Shown here one piece after another: positions 47,847 to 58,320 of a stretch of 64,000 nucleotides of DNA. The stretch is taken from assembly GCA_963848825.1 (NCBI GenBank), contig CAWKFA010000015.1, positions 1,426,001 through 1,490,000 on the forward strand. The letters are read 5' to 3'. Below the pieces are notes generated by a model. It did not search any database. It was not told where the DNA came from and saw nothing but the letters and a program-made list of their open reading frames with translations. Source of the stretch: CAVVSQ01 sp963848825 (lineage in GTDB: Bacteria > Planctomycetota > Planctomycetia > Gemmatales > Gemmataceae). The position numbers were made by a program, and so were the translations under genes. Position 1 is the first letter of the stretch, and each line of letters opens with the position of its first letter.

Positions 47847-49566
47847 TGTCATGGGCCTGCGCACGCGTGCTGTTGTTCTGTGCTCTGGTCCTGGGCGGTC
47901 TGAGTCTCGCGTACCTGACCGCGCGTATCTGGCCGGGCGCAGCTCAGGCTGCGCGTTCTCGACGTGGCGCCGGGCCATCAGGAAGTTGCCTGGATCGCGC
48001 CGGCGACCAGCGGCGATGCCTGGGAACGCTTCATCGCGGCCCTGGAGCTTCTACAAAAAGAGCGACCCCCGGCCTTCGGCGCGCTGCGAGTGAATTTGGA
48101 CAAGGCCTTTCTCCCGCTGACGGCCGACGTGCCCGAAGTGGCCCTTTATCTTGACGAAGATCCCGACAAAATGCTGTGGGTGCGCTGGTACAAGCTATCG
48201 GGCGAAAACTCCAGCCGTCGGTGGTTTGAACGCCTCAGTCAGCGGGCCACGCCCCCCCTGGCGGTTATTGGCGGCGATACCTCGGACCATGCCCTGTACC
48301 AGGCCCGGGCGCTCGCCGACGTTCGCGCCGTCTGGCCTGGCCCTGCTCCGGTTTATTTCATTACCAATGCCACGGCGGAACGCTACTATCCGCGCGCCTA
48401 CCAGGCGGGCGAGCTGCCGCATTCCAGCTGGCCGCTGCTCATGGACGTCTACGCCAAACGTACGTTCCGTTTTTGTTTCACCAACACGCGCATGGTCGAA
48501 ACCGTCCTGGATTTCATTCAGCAAAACCCTCAGGTCAGCACGCGACGCGCGCTCGACCCCGCGACGGCGGTTGCCAGCGTGGGTCAGGGTCAGGTGCTGG
48601 GCACGGTTGCATTTCTCGGCGCCGTTGGCCAGTGGCAACCCTATTTCTTGTCAACCCTCGCCTGGAGCGACAACGGTTATTCCACCGACCTGGCGGAGCT
48701 ATTTCTCCAGGTGTTCGCCCGGCAAACCGAGTCCACCCGTCCCAAGGATGCTCCTTTCACCGCGTTCTACAACAACTACATCGACTATAGTGTCGGGGAC
48801 TTTCTCGAGCCCAATCCAAGCGAAGCGACTGCCGTTGGTCTTTTCCTCGCCAGCAACCCGGATTTTCGCGAGCAACCGCAACTCCTGGCCCTGCCGGCCG
48901 GCGTTCAGCCTGCCCGGCGCTTTCTGCGCGCTGGTTCGGCGCGCACCCCTGGAAATGCGCAATGTCGTGGTGGTTAGCGGCGATGCCATTTCCTTCAACA
49001 ATATCTATCGCGACCGCAATGTGGTCTGGAACATTCAGGACATGCCCGTACCGCTGGTTTTTTTCAGCCATCGCAATCCCATCGACGCCAAGGCCGGTTT
49101 CGGCCAAAAAGGGCCGGACGGCATCGTCAACAACACCGCAACGCACGAAATGCTTCTCAATCGCGACATCGTCGAGGTATTGACGCTGGCTGCCTTCAAC
49201 AGCGCCGCGCCTGGGCCGGGGGGTAAATCGACGCCGCGCCTCGTGAAAAATGCTGACGAGTTTCTCGATCGCCTGGGACATACGCACTGGTACAAGGGCC
49301 GTATTCAAAATGATCTTGTTCCCAATGACGGTCCTCTCGGAGCACACTTTTTCGATGCCGATGGCAACCGTCAGGCCGACACGGGGGAATATGTCATATG
49401 GCTGAAGCCGGTCTTCGACGGCACACGCAACCTTCCCGAGGCGTCGATCACGGTATCGCGCGCCGGCGGCGAAAAAACCGAGAAAACATGGCGGACCTTT
49501 ACTCCACCGTTACATGTCTTTTATGATCGGTCCGACCCGGAGGAAAATTACGTCCATGTTCCCTAA
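47846..49566 (+). CDS. Membrane-anchored periplasmic-binding-like sensory protein, two frame changes
   Basis: The product begins with an uncleaved membrane anchor (VLLFCALVLGGLSLAYLTARI) behind AGGAGG. The large outside domain has alternating strand-helix segments like type-1 periplasmic binding proteins: ATPPLAVIGGDTSDHALYQA, APVYFITNATAERYYP, GQVLGTVAFLGAVGQWQPYF. It ends in a beta-rich part (AHFFDADGNRQADTGEYVIW). The frame changes near 47960 and 48945; joined length is about 574 residues. No known family is assigned with certainty. It overlaps the histidine-kinase gene by eleven bases, so it may sense a ligand for that kinase. Confidence 0.6.
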
Positions 49567-51180
49567 GGCCAGCGTCGCCATATCGTCGCGGCGATACCTC
49601 TGGTGGATTGTCCGCGCCGTGCTGCCGCCGATCATACTGGCCGCCCTGGTGATCATGCTGCTGCGCGAACCCTTGACATGGTGGCTGCACGGCGAAGAGA
49701 TCTACGATCAGGAGGCCGTCAAGGAGTGGATACGCGAGGCCCGTGTCATTACCACGTTGCCCGACCTGACGCGCGGCTACCTGGAGCTCGCCGATCGTCG
49801 CCTGCAATTGCTTCGCCAGCTGAGCACGGCCAGCCCACCGGAGCGTGGTCGCGTGCAGGTCGGCCTACGGGACTTGCTTACGCCTTTGAAAACGAAACGG
49901 GCGGAGATTCAAGAACACCTCAAGGCGCTCGGCAACCCGCCCACCAAGATGTATCCGGGACAACTACCCCTGTTTCCGTTGATTTATCGCATCACGGTCT
50001 CGTTTGACGCCGCCTGGGAGCTGGCGCCGATCTTCTGGGACTCCGAGTTGCCGCGCCAGCACAGCCAATTTCGCGAATTGCCCAGGGAACCCGTGCAAGC
50101 GGGAGCCTGGGTCGATGTGCAGTATCATCTGCATGCTTATTTGCAGCGGCAGTTTCTGGAGCGCCAGGAAACGACGCGACGGCTATGGTTGACGGCCCTC
50201 GGCTTTCTCTTTGCGGTGCTCGCCGTTGCCTGGATTTACGTCAATGAACGCCGTGAGCGCGACCGCCAGCGTCAACGTTTGCTTGTTCAGCAAGAAATGA
50301 GCGCAGCCCAAAAACTACGCCTGGAAGAAGAGCTGCGGCGGCAGGAAGCCGAACGCAAACACCAGGACGCCGAACGGCAAAACCTGGAATTAAAGTCGCA
50401 CATGTTCGCCAATATCGGCATCATGGCCGGCTCCTATGCCCATAACATCAAAAATCTCCTGGTGCGCCCAACGACCTTTTGCGCCGCTGCTTGGAGGAGC
50501 AACCCGCCGACCAGGCCCAGATCCTACGTGAAGTAAAGCAAACTTTGGGTACCGTGACCGAACGACTCCAGCAGATATTGCAAACCGTGCGTCGCGACCC
50601 GGGCCAGCTCGCCAGTGTGCGCCTCGACCTCAACGTGCTCGCCCTTGATCTGCACAAGACCTGGGTCGACCTGGCACGGGAAAAATGGAAGCTGATCCTG
50701 GAGCTCGAACGCACTCCGGGACCGCTCTGGATCGACGGCGACCCGTCCCACCTGCAGCAAGCCATGGAAAACTTGCTCTTCAATGCCCGCGATGCCACGT
50801 TCGAGATGCGCAACTACCTTCGTGAACAGGCCCGGCACGGCGATGCGCGCGCGGACGCGCATCTCCGCCAGGGAATGATCGCGGCGGCCGGCTGGAAGGG
50901 CTCGGTCACCTTGCGCACGCGCGTGGTGGAGGACCGACCCGTCCTGGAAGTTCAGGATAACGGCATTGGTATGACGGAAGAAGTTCGCCGACGTTCCGGC
51001 GAGACGCATTTCTCCACCAAACGCGACAATGCTCTTTTCGCCGGCATCAGCGCGGGCATGGGGCTGGGGCTATCCTTCGTGACCGTCGTCCTGGGGCACC
51101 ACAATGCCCAGTTGGCAATCGAGTCCGAACCACTGCGCAGGCACCTGTTCCGCATTACTTTCCCCAAGGGAGGCAACTAA
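49556..51180 (+). CDS. Membrane sensor histidine kinase, one frame change
   Basis: About 541 residues joined. Two membrane helices (YLWWIVRAVLPPIILAALVI and LWLTALGFLFAVLAVAWIYV) frame a roughly 170-residue periplasmic domain. A long coiled coil (LRLEEELRRQEAERKHQDAE) leads to the phosphoacceptor region IMAGSYAHNIKNLLVRP. The catalytic domain has an N box (ENLLFNARDATFE), G1 box (VQDNGIGMTEE) and G2 region (ISAGMGLGLSFV). The frame changes near 50470. It is the third gene of the operon after the regulator and the receptor-like protein; no response regulator follows. Confidence 0.82.
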
Positions 51181-51210
51181 GAAATCCGGTGCTCCGGAGT
51201 TCTTTTTTTT

Positions 51211-51975
51211 ATGGCTATTTATGTCTGGGTGTGTCTGGCCGCGTTGGCCGCCGGCGCGATGAACGCCATCGCGGGCGGCGGCACCTTGCTAACTTTTCCC
51301 GCGCTACTGGCTGTCATTTCTCCCGTGGCCGCCAACGTGACCAGCACCCTCGCGCTCCTGCCAGGCTCCATCGCCAGCGCCTGGGGATATCGCCAGGAAC
51401 TCCACGCCTGCCGGCGCTGGATTATTTTGCTGACCATTCCGAGTTTGCTTGGCGGCATCCTCGGCGCCCTCCTGGTTACGCAATTGCCGGAGGGCATCTT
51501 CAAGGCCCTGGTTCCCTGGCTGGTGTTGCTCGCCGCCATCCTGTTTCTCCTGCAACCCTACATCATGCGGGCGCTGCGCCGGGAAAAGCCGCACATCGGC
51601 CCGCCGACGGGGACCACACGCATGGTCGTCGTCGCTTGCCAGTTCCTCGTCGCCATCTATGGAGGCTATTTCGGCGCCGGTATCGGCATCCTCATGCTCA
51701 CGTCCCTCGCTTTTCTCGACCTGGGCAGCATCCACGAAATGAATGCCCTGAAAACCTGGCTAGCGTTCTGCATAAACGGCATTTCGGCCATTTTGTTTGT
51801 GGTCGACGGGCAGGTTGTCTGGTCCTATGCCCTGGCCATGACCGTGGCGGCGATCATCGGCGGCTACGTCGGCGCACGTCTCGCCCTGAGGCTTCGCCCG
51901 ATTTACGTGCGCTGGGTTGTCATCGTCATCGGTTTTACGCTGGCGCTTTATTTCTTTTACGAACAGGCGGGGTGA
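51211..51975 (+). CDS. TauE/SafE-family anion exporter
   Basis: A 254-residue intact membrane protein of the TauE/SafE (DUF81) family with about eight helices. Signature stretches are AAGAMNAIAGGGTLLTFPAL in the first repeat and IYGGYFGAGIGILMLTSLAF in the second. It is thought to export sulfite, sulfonates or related organic anions. It starts 30 bases after the kinase gene and may be co-transcribed with it. Confidence 0.87.
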   Translation: MAIYVWVCLAALAAGAMNAIAGGGTLLTFPALLAVISPVAANVTSTLALLPGSIASAWGYRQELHACRRWIILLTIPSLLGGILGALLVTQLPEGIFKALVPWLVLLAAILFLLQPYIMRALRREKPHIGPPTGTTRMVVVACQFLVAIYGGYFGAGIGILMLTSLAFLDLGSIHEMNALKTWLAFCINGISAILFVVDGQVVWSYALAMTVAAIIGGYVGARLALRLRPIYVRWVVIVIGFTLALYFFYEQAG

Positions 51976-52063
51976 GCCTTCTCAAAAACGAGGAGGAGGC
52001 GATTAGGTTTCAAGGGCCCCGTTTCGGTTGTGCGTTAAGTTCAGGCATTGTCGCCGCTTCGCT

Positions 52064-52550
52064 TCAGCCTTGCAAGTCGCGCCTTAGAACGGAGTTCATT
52101 GTGGCGATGCCTTCTTGCTCAAAGCCCGCTTCGATCTTTTCTTTCAGGATACGATTATTGTTTTGCAGGATGAGCCAGGCCTGGGCATCGGGATGGTTAG
52201 CGGGCGGGAAACGATGGTTCGTGGAAAAGCCGTCATGGGTATCGACCATGAAGACCCAACCGGGTTCATGATTGATCGTAAGCTGCTGGGCGGCGCAGCT
52301 TGAGGTGCGGGAACGTACTGCTGCCCAGGCGTAGCGCATACCCGCGGAGTGCTTGCGTTTCGTCGCGCATTTCTTGACACACGCCGACCGCGCAGGCCGC
52401 GGGCGGCAAAAAAGCAGTCAGGGGCTGGTCGCTGGGAAGGTCGCAATAGAGCCTTTTTTTCGCGGGAACCGACGACGGCCCATCCGGATAAGCATGGGCC
52501 ATGAAAATCCGGCACGCGCGTGCCAACAAGGAAGTCGTCAATTCGTACAT
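52064..52550 (-). CDS. Conserved planctomycete hypothetical protein, one frame change
   Basis: The N-terminal part is MYELTTSLLARACRIFMAHA, KRLYCDLPSDQPLTAFLPPA and CAVGVCQEMRDETQALRGYA. After a frame change near 52300 it continues with WVFMVDTHDGFSTNHRFPPA, AWLILQNNNRILKEKIEAGF and a C-terminal ATMNSVLRRDLQG. The joined length is about 162 residues and the two parts fit end to end without gap. It is soluble and of unknown function. It is divergent from the following glycosyltransferase. Confidence 0.6.
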
Positions 52551-52688
52551 GGGAAGGCGGTCTCGCGCGAGAATGCTGAAACATTCAGTTTTTCATGTTG
52601 CCACGCCAATGTCAACAGACCGGCCAATTATTCCTCTTTTCGGAAAGCGAAGCCTGGAGTACACTTCGGTCGGAAAGAAGGCCAATGT

Positions 52689-53848
52689 ATGGATGCGCTC
52701 GATAGCTTGCGCGTGGTGCTGGTGCATGATTGGTTGACAGGCATGCGCGGGGGCGAAAAGGTCCTGGAAGTCTTTTGTCGGCGCTGGCCGCGCGCCCGCT
52801 TGTACACGCTTTTACATAAAAAAGGCTCTGTCGCCAGCGCCATCGAGTCGCTGGAGCCGCGTACCAGTTTCCTGCGTTTTTTTCCCGCCGTTCATCGGTA
52901 TTATCGTTACTTGCTGCCTCTTATGCCGTGGGCGGTGGGGTGGCGTTTGCCCGCCTGCGAGCTGGTTTTAAGCAGCAGCCATTGTGTCGCGAAGGGAGTG
53001 ACCGCTCCTCCAGGAGTGCCGCACGTCTGCTATTGTCACACGCCCATGCGCTATGCCTGGCACCTGCGCGGCGCTATTTCCGTGAACAAAAGTGGCGCGG
53101 TATGAAAGGCTGGCTGGTGGAGCGTTTGATGGCACGCATGCGTGCCTGGGACCGCGCGACCTCTGCTGGCGTGACCCATTTCATCGCCAATAGCCGGGTC
53201 GTGCAGCAGCGCATTTTCGACTGTTATCGGCGCGCGAGCGAAGTGATCCATCCGCCCGTGGACACCAGCTATTATTGCCCCGCTCGGCTGGCACGCGAGG
53301 ACTTTTATCTGGCCATCTCCGCCTTCGCGCCTTACAAACGTCTCGACCTGGCCATCACCGCCTGCAACCAGCTCAAACGCCGCCTGGTGGTTATCGGCTC
53401 GGGCCAGGATGATAGAAAGCTGCGAGCCCTGGCCGGCCCGACGATTCAGTTTCTCGGCTGGCAGCCCGATGAGGCGGTACGCGACCATCTGCGACACTGC
53501 CAGGCCCTCTTGTTTCCGGGTGAGGAGGACTTTGGCATCGTGCCCGTGGAGGCGCAAGCCTGCGGCACACCGGTAATTGCCTTTGGCCGTGGCGGGGCTA
53601 CCGAGACGATCAACCCGCTTCATGGGGGAGCAGGTGAACCAACCGGCGTTTGGTTCGACGAACAAACACCGGCATGCCTGGTGGCCGCCATCGAGACCTT
53701 TGAGAAACACGCGGGCGAATTCGACCCGCACGCCTTGCGTTTTTTCGCGCAGCAGTTTAACGGGCAGCGGTTCGCGGCGGAAATTTTCGATTATCTCGGC
53801 AAAATTCTCGCACGCCAGGATGCGGCCTGCGTACCGCTGGGCCGATGA
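52689..53848 (+). CDS. Family 4 glycosyltransferase, one frame change
   Basis: A GT-B glycosyltransferase of the WcaL/mannosyltransferase type. It begins LRVVLVHDWLTGMRGGEKVL, has the lineage-typical HVCYCHTPMRYAWHL, and the donor-site region YLAISAFAPYKRLDLAI with LLFPGEEDFGIVPVEAQACG followed by TPVIAFGRGGATET. The frame changes near 53085 with the continuation in the next frame. Joined length is about 386 residues. The next gene overlaps by ATGA, so translation of the two is coupled. Confidence 0.85.
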
Positions 53849-54988
53849 ACGACCAGCAGATAGTCTTGTTGGGAGCGAGCGTGCGGGCTGCCGCCTGGTC
53901 GGTCTTGCGCGCGGCAGTCTGCCGCCCCTGGTGTACCGACCTGTTCGCCGACGCCGATCTGCAAAACCAATGTTCCGCCCGTACCATTGCAAGTGCCAGC
54001 TATCCACGGGGGTTCCTGGCTGCTAGCCGGCGAGCCCCGCCGGGTCCCTGGCTCTACACGGGCGGGCTTGAAAACTATCCGCGAACTGGTCGATGGCATC
54101 GCCAGGGAGAGAACACTTTGGGGCAACCCGGGACAAGTGCTTCGCAAAGTGCGTTCACCGCGCCTGGTGGCCGATGTCCTGGGAGGTGCGAATATCCCTT
54201 GCCCGGCAACCTCCGCAACGACTCCCGCACCTGACGGCCGGGTCTGGCTTACCAAACCCTACCGCGGTGCCGGCGGCGCTCACATTACGCGCTGGCGAGG
54301 GGAAACTTCTCCCCCTGGTTTTTACTACCAGGAGTGGATCGAGGGCAAATCCTGCTCCGCCTTGTTTGTGGGAAAACGCGATGGTCTTGCGAGGCTTCTC
54401 GGCGCCACCACCCAATTGGTAGGGCAGTCCTGGCTCCATGCCAGTGGCTTTCAATACTGCGGGAGTATCGGGCCATTGCGTCTGGCATCCGCGACCGTCG
54501 CAGGGCTAAGGCGCCTGGGCAACGCGCTGGTGGGGGCATTCGGGCTGCGTGGTTTCTTTGGTGTGGATTTTATTTTGCAAGACGATCAGCCCTGGCCAGT
54601 CGAGATCAATCCCCGCTATACCGCGAGCGCCGAAGTGCTGGAACGCGGGCTGGCATGTCCGCTATTCGATCATCACCGCGCGGCATTCGTCGAGGGTTAC
54701 CAGGGCGATATTACCGCACCATTGCCACGAAGCGAAATCGTTCATGGCAAGGCGATTCTCTTCGCCCGCCGCCCATTGATCTTTCCGGCCACGGGCCCCT
54801 GGTTGAATAGTCTTGGCAACTCGTGGCCAACCGACTATCCGGAGTACGCGGACATTCCGCATCCTCTAGCCAGTATTGGTCAGGGCCACCCAATTATGAC
54901 GATGTTCGCGCAGGCGGCCAGCGAGCGCGCCTGCCTCGACTTGTTACGGGAAAAGGCGCAAGCCCTCGACCGCCACCTGTTTGGCTGA
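53845..54988 (+). CDS. ATP-grasp protein of the H4MPT cluster, one frame change
   Basis: The product begins QQIVLLGASVRAAAWSVLRA, a Rossmann-like pre-ATP domain, and continues with YPRGFLAASRRAPPGPWLYT. From about 54085 the next frame gives the ATP-grasp core: GRVWLTKPYRGAGGAHITRW, GFYYQEWIEGKSCSALFVG and the metal-binding FGVDFILQDDQPWPVEINPR. The joined length is about 381 residues. It precedes mch and a RimK-like gene, an arrangement known from methylotroph tetrahydromethanopterin clusters, so a role in cofactor synthesis is likely. It overlaps the glycosyltransferase gene by ATGA. Confidence 0.75.
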
Positions 54989-55068
54989 TAAAACCCATTT
55001 GAGCTTCCAGGTCGCGGTTAGTCGCCGCGATCAACGTGACCTGTTATCCCGAGGGCCTCGACGTGGCC

Positions 55069-56028
55069 ATGCCTCTGAACCTCAACGAACGCGCGCAGCG
55101 GTTGGCGGACTACATGGCTTCCACCGCGGCTGCTTTACGGATTCACGTCCATACCAGCGCCGCCGGCGCCCGTGTCCTCGATTGTGGCGTCAACGTCCAG
55201 GGCGGCATCCAGGCGGGGCTGTCCTTGGCCCGCGTCTGTCTCGCGGGCCAGGCCGAGGTTTCTCTGCTGGGGGGTGAAGTTGCCGGTATCCCGTGTCCGC
55301 AGGTGCAGGTCACCAGCGACCAGCCTGTTCTTGCTTGCATGGCGTCCCAGTACGCCGGCTGGCAGATTGGCGTCGGTAAATTCTACGCCATGGGCTCCGG
55401 GCCGATGCGCGCTCTCCACGGCAAGGAAGAGTTGTTCGACCACATCCCGGGTCGCGAGCAAGCAGCCGTAGCGGTCGGCTGCCTTGAAGCTCGCAAATTG
55501 CCCGACGACGAAGTGATCGAGCATCTCGCCAGGGAACTGGCGCTGCCGGCCAACAAAATCAGCTTGCTGGTGGCTCCAGCCGCCAGTCTCGCGGGCACGT
55601 TGCAAGTCGTGGCGCGGTCGCTGGAGACGGCGCTCCATAAATTGCATGAATTGCACTTCGATCTCAATCAGGTGGTCTCCGGGCTCGGCACGGCTCCCTT
55701 GCCGCCCGTTGCCAAAAACGAGCTGGGCGCCATTGGCCGGACCAACGATGCCATTCTTTACGGCGGTAAAGTCGTCCTCTGGGTGCAGGCGGAAGATGAT
55801 CAACTCGCCGAAATAGGCCCCCGGGTACCCGCGTCGGCATCACCAGATTATGGCGCCACGTTTGCCTCGATCTTTCAGCGCTGTAACCAGGACTTCTACG
55901 CGATCGACCCGATGCTCTTTAGCCCCGCCGAGATCGTCTTTATCAACCTGAAATCCGGACGTTCATTCGTCTTTGGCAAAGCAAAAACCGAAGTGCTCTA
56001 CCAATCGTTTTTCGGCGACGTGCCCTGA
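55069..56028 (+). CDS. mch: Methenyltetrahydromethanopterin cyclohydrolase
   Basis: An intact 319-residue enzyme that hydrolyses methenyl-H4MPT to formyl-H4MPT in the archaeal-type C1 pathway used by methylotrophic and formaldehyde-detoxifying bacteria. Signature stretches are LNLNERAQRLADYM, DCGVNVQGGIQAGLSLARVC, FYAMGSGPMRAL, LLVAPAASLAGTLQVVARSL, VVSGLGTAPLPPVAKN and IGRTNDAILYGGKVVLWV. I place the start at ATG 55069; GTG 55063, better spaced from GAGGG, is an alternative. It is flanked by two ATP-grasp genes. No fae, mtdB or fhc genes are in the window. Confidence 0.92.
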   Translation: MPLNLNERAQRLADYMASTAAALRIHVHTSAAGARVLDCGVNVQGGIQAGLSLARVCLAGQAEVSLLGGEVAGIPCPQVQVTSDQPVLACMASQYAGWQIGVGKFYAMGSGPMRALHGKEELFDHIPGREQAAVAVGCLEARKLPDDEVIEHLARELALPANKISLLVAPAASLAGTLQVVARSLETALHKLHELHFDLNQVVSGLGTAPLPPVAKNELGAIGRTNDAILYGGKVVLWVQAEDDQLAEIGPRVPASASPDYGATFASIFQRCNQDFYAIDPMLFSPAEIVFINLKSGRSFVFGKAKTEVLYQSFFGDVP

Positions 56029-56078
56029 TATTGAAGTCGGGGCCGGCAGCGGCAGCATCGCGCCTGGGAAAGCCTGCT

Positions 56079-56979
56079 ATGCGAATCGCGATTCTCTCGG
56101 GAGGCAACGGCTGGCACGTGCGTGACCTGTGCCGCGCCGCCGCCAGCTCTGGTCACCAGGCAGTGCCGATCGATTTTCGCGGCGTCCGGGCCACCCTTCC
56201 CAATCAAGGCACGTCGCTCGATGAGTTCGATGGTGTAATCGTCCGGACGATGCCGCCAGGGTCGCTTGAACAAGTCGTCTTTCGCATGGATGTTCTGCAC
56301 AGGCTCGAAAGCAAGGGCAAAAAAGTCTTGAATCGGCCGGCAGCCCTCGAGACGTGTGTCGACAAATATCTGGCCAGCGCCCGGCTTGACGCCGCCGGCC
56401 TGCCGGTACCGCCCACGGTTGCCTGCCAGGACGCCGATGCTGCCCTGGCGGCCTTTGCAGCGCTGGGTGGGGACGTCGTGGTCAAGCCGCTCTTTGGCTC
56501 CGAGGGACGCGGCATGGTGCGTGTCACGGATGTCGAGATGGCCTGGCGCACCTTCGCGCGCTCGAACGCTTGCAAAGCGTTTTATACCTGCAGAAATTTA
56601 TTGCGCACCCTGGTTGGGACCTGCGCGTCTTTGTGATTGGCGGTAAAATACTCAGTGCCATCCGCCGCTATGCCCGCAACGACTGGCGGACCAATGTCGC
56701 GCAAGGAGGCCGCGCTGAGCCGGTGAAGCTTACGCCCGCCGAGGAACAACTTACGCTCGCGGCCGCGCAAGCCGTCGGTACCTGCGTTGCCGGTGTCGAT
56801 CTACTTCCCAACCCTTTGGGAGGCTACTACGTTTTGGAGGTCAACGCGGTTCCGGGCTGGCGGCTCTGGCGCCAGCAACCGGCGTCGACGTGGCCGCCGC
56901 CATCATGCGCTTTTTAGAGCGTAGTCTAGAATTCAAGGGCCCCGTCCCCTGTTTGGCAGCGCCAGTCACGCCTCGGTGA
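56079..56979 (+). CDS. RimK-like ATP-grasp ligase of the H4MPT cluster, two frame changes
   Basis: It begins MRIAILSGGNGWHVRDLCRA and has the ATP-grasp elements NRPAALETCVDKYLASARLD, GGDVVVKPLFGSEGRGMVRV and VAGVDLLPNPLGGYYVLEVN. The frame changes near 56570, before VLYLQKFIAHPGWDLRVFVI, and near 56865, after NAVPGWR, with the end ATGVDVAAAIMRFLERSLEF stopping at 56977-56979. Joined length is about 300 residues. RimK-like proteins next to mch are thought to add glutamate to the methanopterin side chain. The Sua5 gene starts three bases after its stop. Confidence 0.78.
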
Positions 56980-56981
56980 TC

Positions 56982-57976
56982 ATGGACACACTAGTTTTAA
57001 GAGTGGACCCCGATAATCCCGACCCGGCTGCCATCGCGCGCGGCAGCCATCATTCGCGGGGGCGGTTTGGTGGCATTTCCCACCGAAACTGTCTATGGCC
57101 TGGGAGCCAATGCCCTGGACGCAACCGCGGTCGCGCGCATTTTCCAGGCGAAGGGACGGCCCGCCAACAACCCCGTGATTGTTCACGTAACAGGTGCCCA
57201 CGCAGGCACAAGTTGACGGCACACTGGCCAGAAACCGCCACGCAACTGGCGGCAGTATTTTGGCCCGGCCCATTGACCATGGTGCTTCCCAAAAATGACA
57301 GCATGCCCGCTATCGTAACGGCCTCGGGCCCGACCGTCGGCCTGCGTGTGCCGGCTCAGCCAACAGCACTGGCCCTGCTCCAGGCCTGCGATGTTCCTCT
57401 GGCGGCCCCCAGTGCCAATCGCTCCAGCCAGCTTTCCCCCACGTGCGGCGCCCACGTCCTTGAAGGCCTGAACGGCCGCATCGACCTGCTTCTCGACGCC
57501 GGCCCAACCTCCGGCGGCCTGGAATCGACCGTGCTCGATCTCACCAGCACGCCGCCAGTTCTTTTGCGTCCGGGCCTGATTTCAAAAAGGGAGATCGAAG
57601 CTATCGTCGGCCCGCTTCGCCTTCCGGGCCGGTACCCCATGGCACACCGCTCAAATCTCCAGGTTTACTCGACCGGCATTACGCACCGCGCACGCCGCTC
57701 GAATGTGTCGCGGAGGATGGCGGCTCCCACGCCCGGCATTTGCACGCTCAAGGCTTGCGCGTGGGGTGGCTTACTTACCTTGCCCCTGGGACCTCAAGCC
57801 AGGAGGTCAGTACCATCGTGTTACCGAACACCCCGCGGGAATATGCCGCCGGTCTGTACGCCGCCTTGCACGAGCTCGATGCCTGCCAACTGGACCGGAT
57901 TGTCGTTGCCTGGCCGCCTGATAACGACGAATGGCTGGCCATCCGCGATCGGTTGACGCGTGCTCAAACACGTTAG
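56982..57976 (+). CDS. tsaC: Threonylcarbamoyl-AMP synthase, Sua5 type, about three frame changes
   Basis: It makes threonylcarbamoyl-AMP for tRNA t6A modification. The YrdC domain is visible in pieces: GGGLVAFPTETVYGLGANAL, ARIFQAKGRPANNPVIVHV, WPGPLTMVLPKND and LAAPSANRSSQLSPT. The C-terminal Sua5 extension follows (PGLLDRHYAPRTPLECV, then VGWLTYLAPGTSSQEVSTIV). Frame changes lie near 57050, 57195 and 57645. Joined length is about 331 residues, full Sua5 size rather than the short TsaC. Its start lies directly after the RimK-like gene. Confidence 0.83.
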
Positions 57977-58320
57977 AGGGACGGGCCTCTGGCGGCAGGG
58001 TGTCGGTAATGCTCTTCAACAATTGTTCCAGCCGAATGCGCGCGTCCAACGACAACGCTCCCTTTCGCGATTCTTGAACGGGAATCGCCGCTTGGCGTCC
58101 AAGGTTCGAAGTCGATCCATCGCGAGTTGTCACCGAGCGTCAACGCCGAAAGGGATGAAACCCAATTCGACGTGCTGTCAATGTGCGCCAAGTCGGGGCT
58201 GAGAAAAGGGTGCAGACCATTGATTTCAGCAACATTTTGTGTTAGATGTCCTGTTAGTTCTTGTGGTTATGTAATTCGCAAAAATGCCATTATATGGCAT
58301 TATCAAAAAATAGAATACCA
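57977..58320. other. 344-bp gap with a possible gene remnant and the AbiEi operator region
   Basis: Short minus-strand segments at about 57990-58110 (such as LSLDARIRLEQLLKSITDTL) resemble the helical tail of planctomycete WD40/HEAT proteins, compare AERRLKALLERLD in the WD40 gene at 2.7 kb. They may be a decayed fragment. The right end holds the palindrome described separately. Confidence 0.35.
58283..58301 (+). promoter_or_regulatory. Palindrome upstream of the AbiEi gene, probable operator
   Basis: AATGCCAT-TAT-ATGGCATT is a perfect inverted repeat with 8-base arms, 19 bases before ATG 58321. AbiEi-type antitoxins are known to repress their own operon by binding inverted repeats near the promoter. 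The assignment is inference from position and symmetry. Confidence 0.5.

Noticed and set aside
58080..58130. GGTTCGAAGTCGATCC resembling a tRNA T-arm
   Set aside because: No matching acceptor stem, D-arm or anticodon arm can be placed around it.
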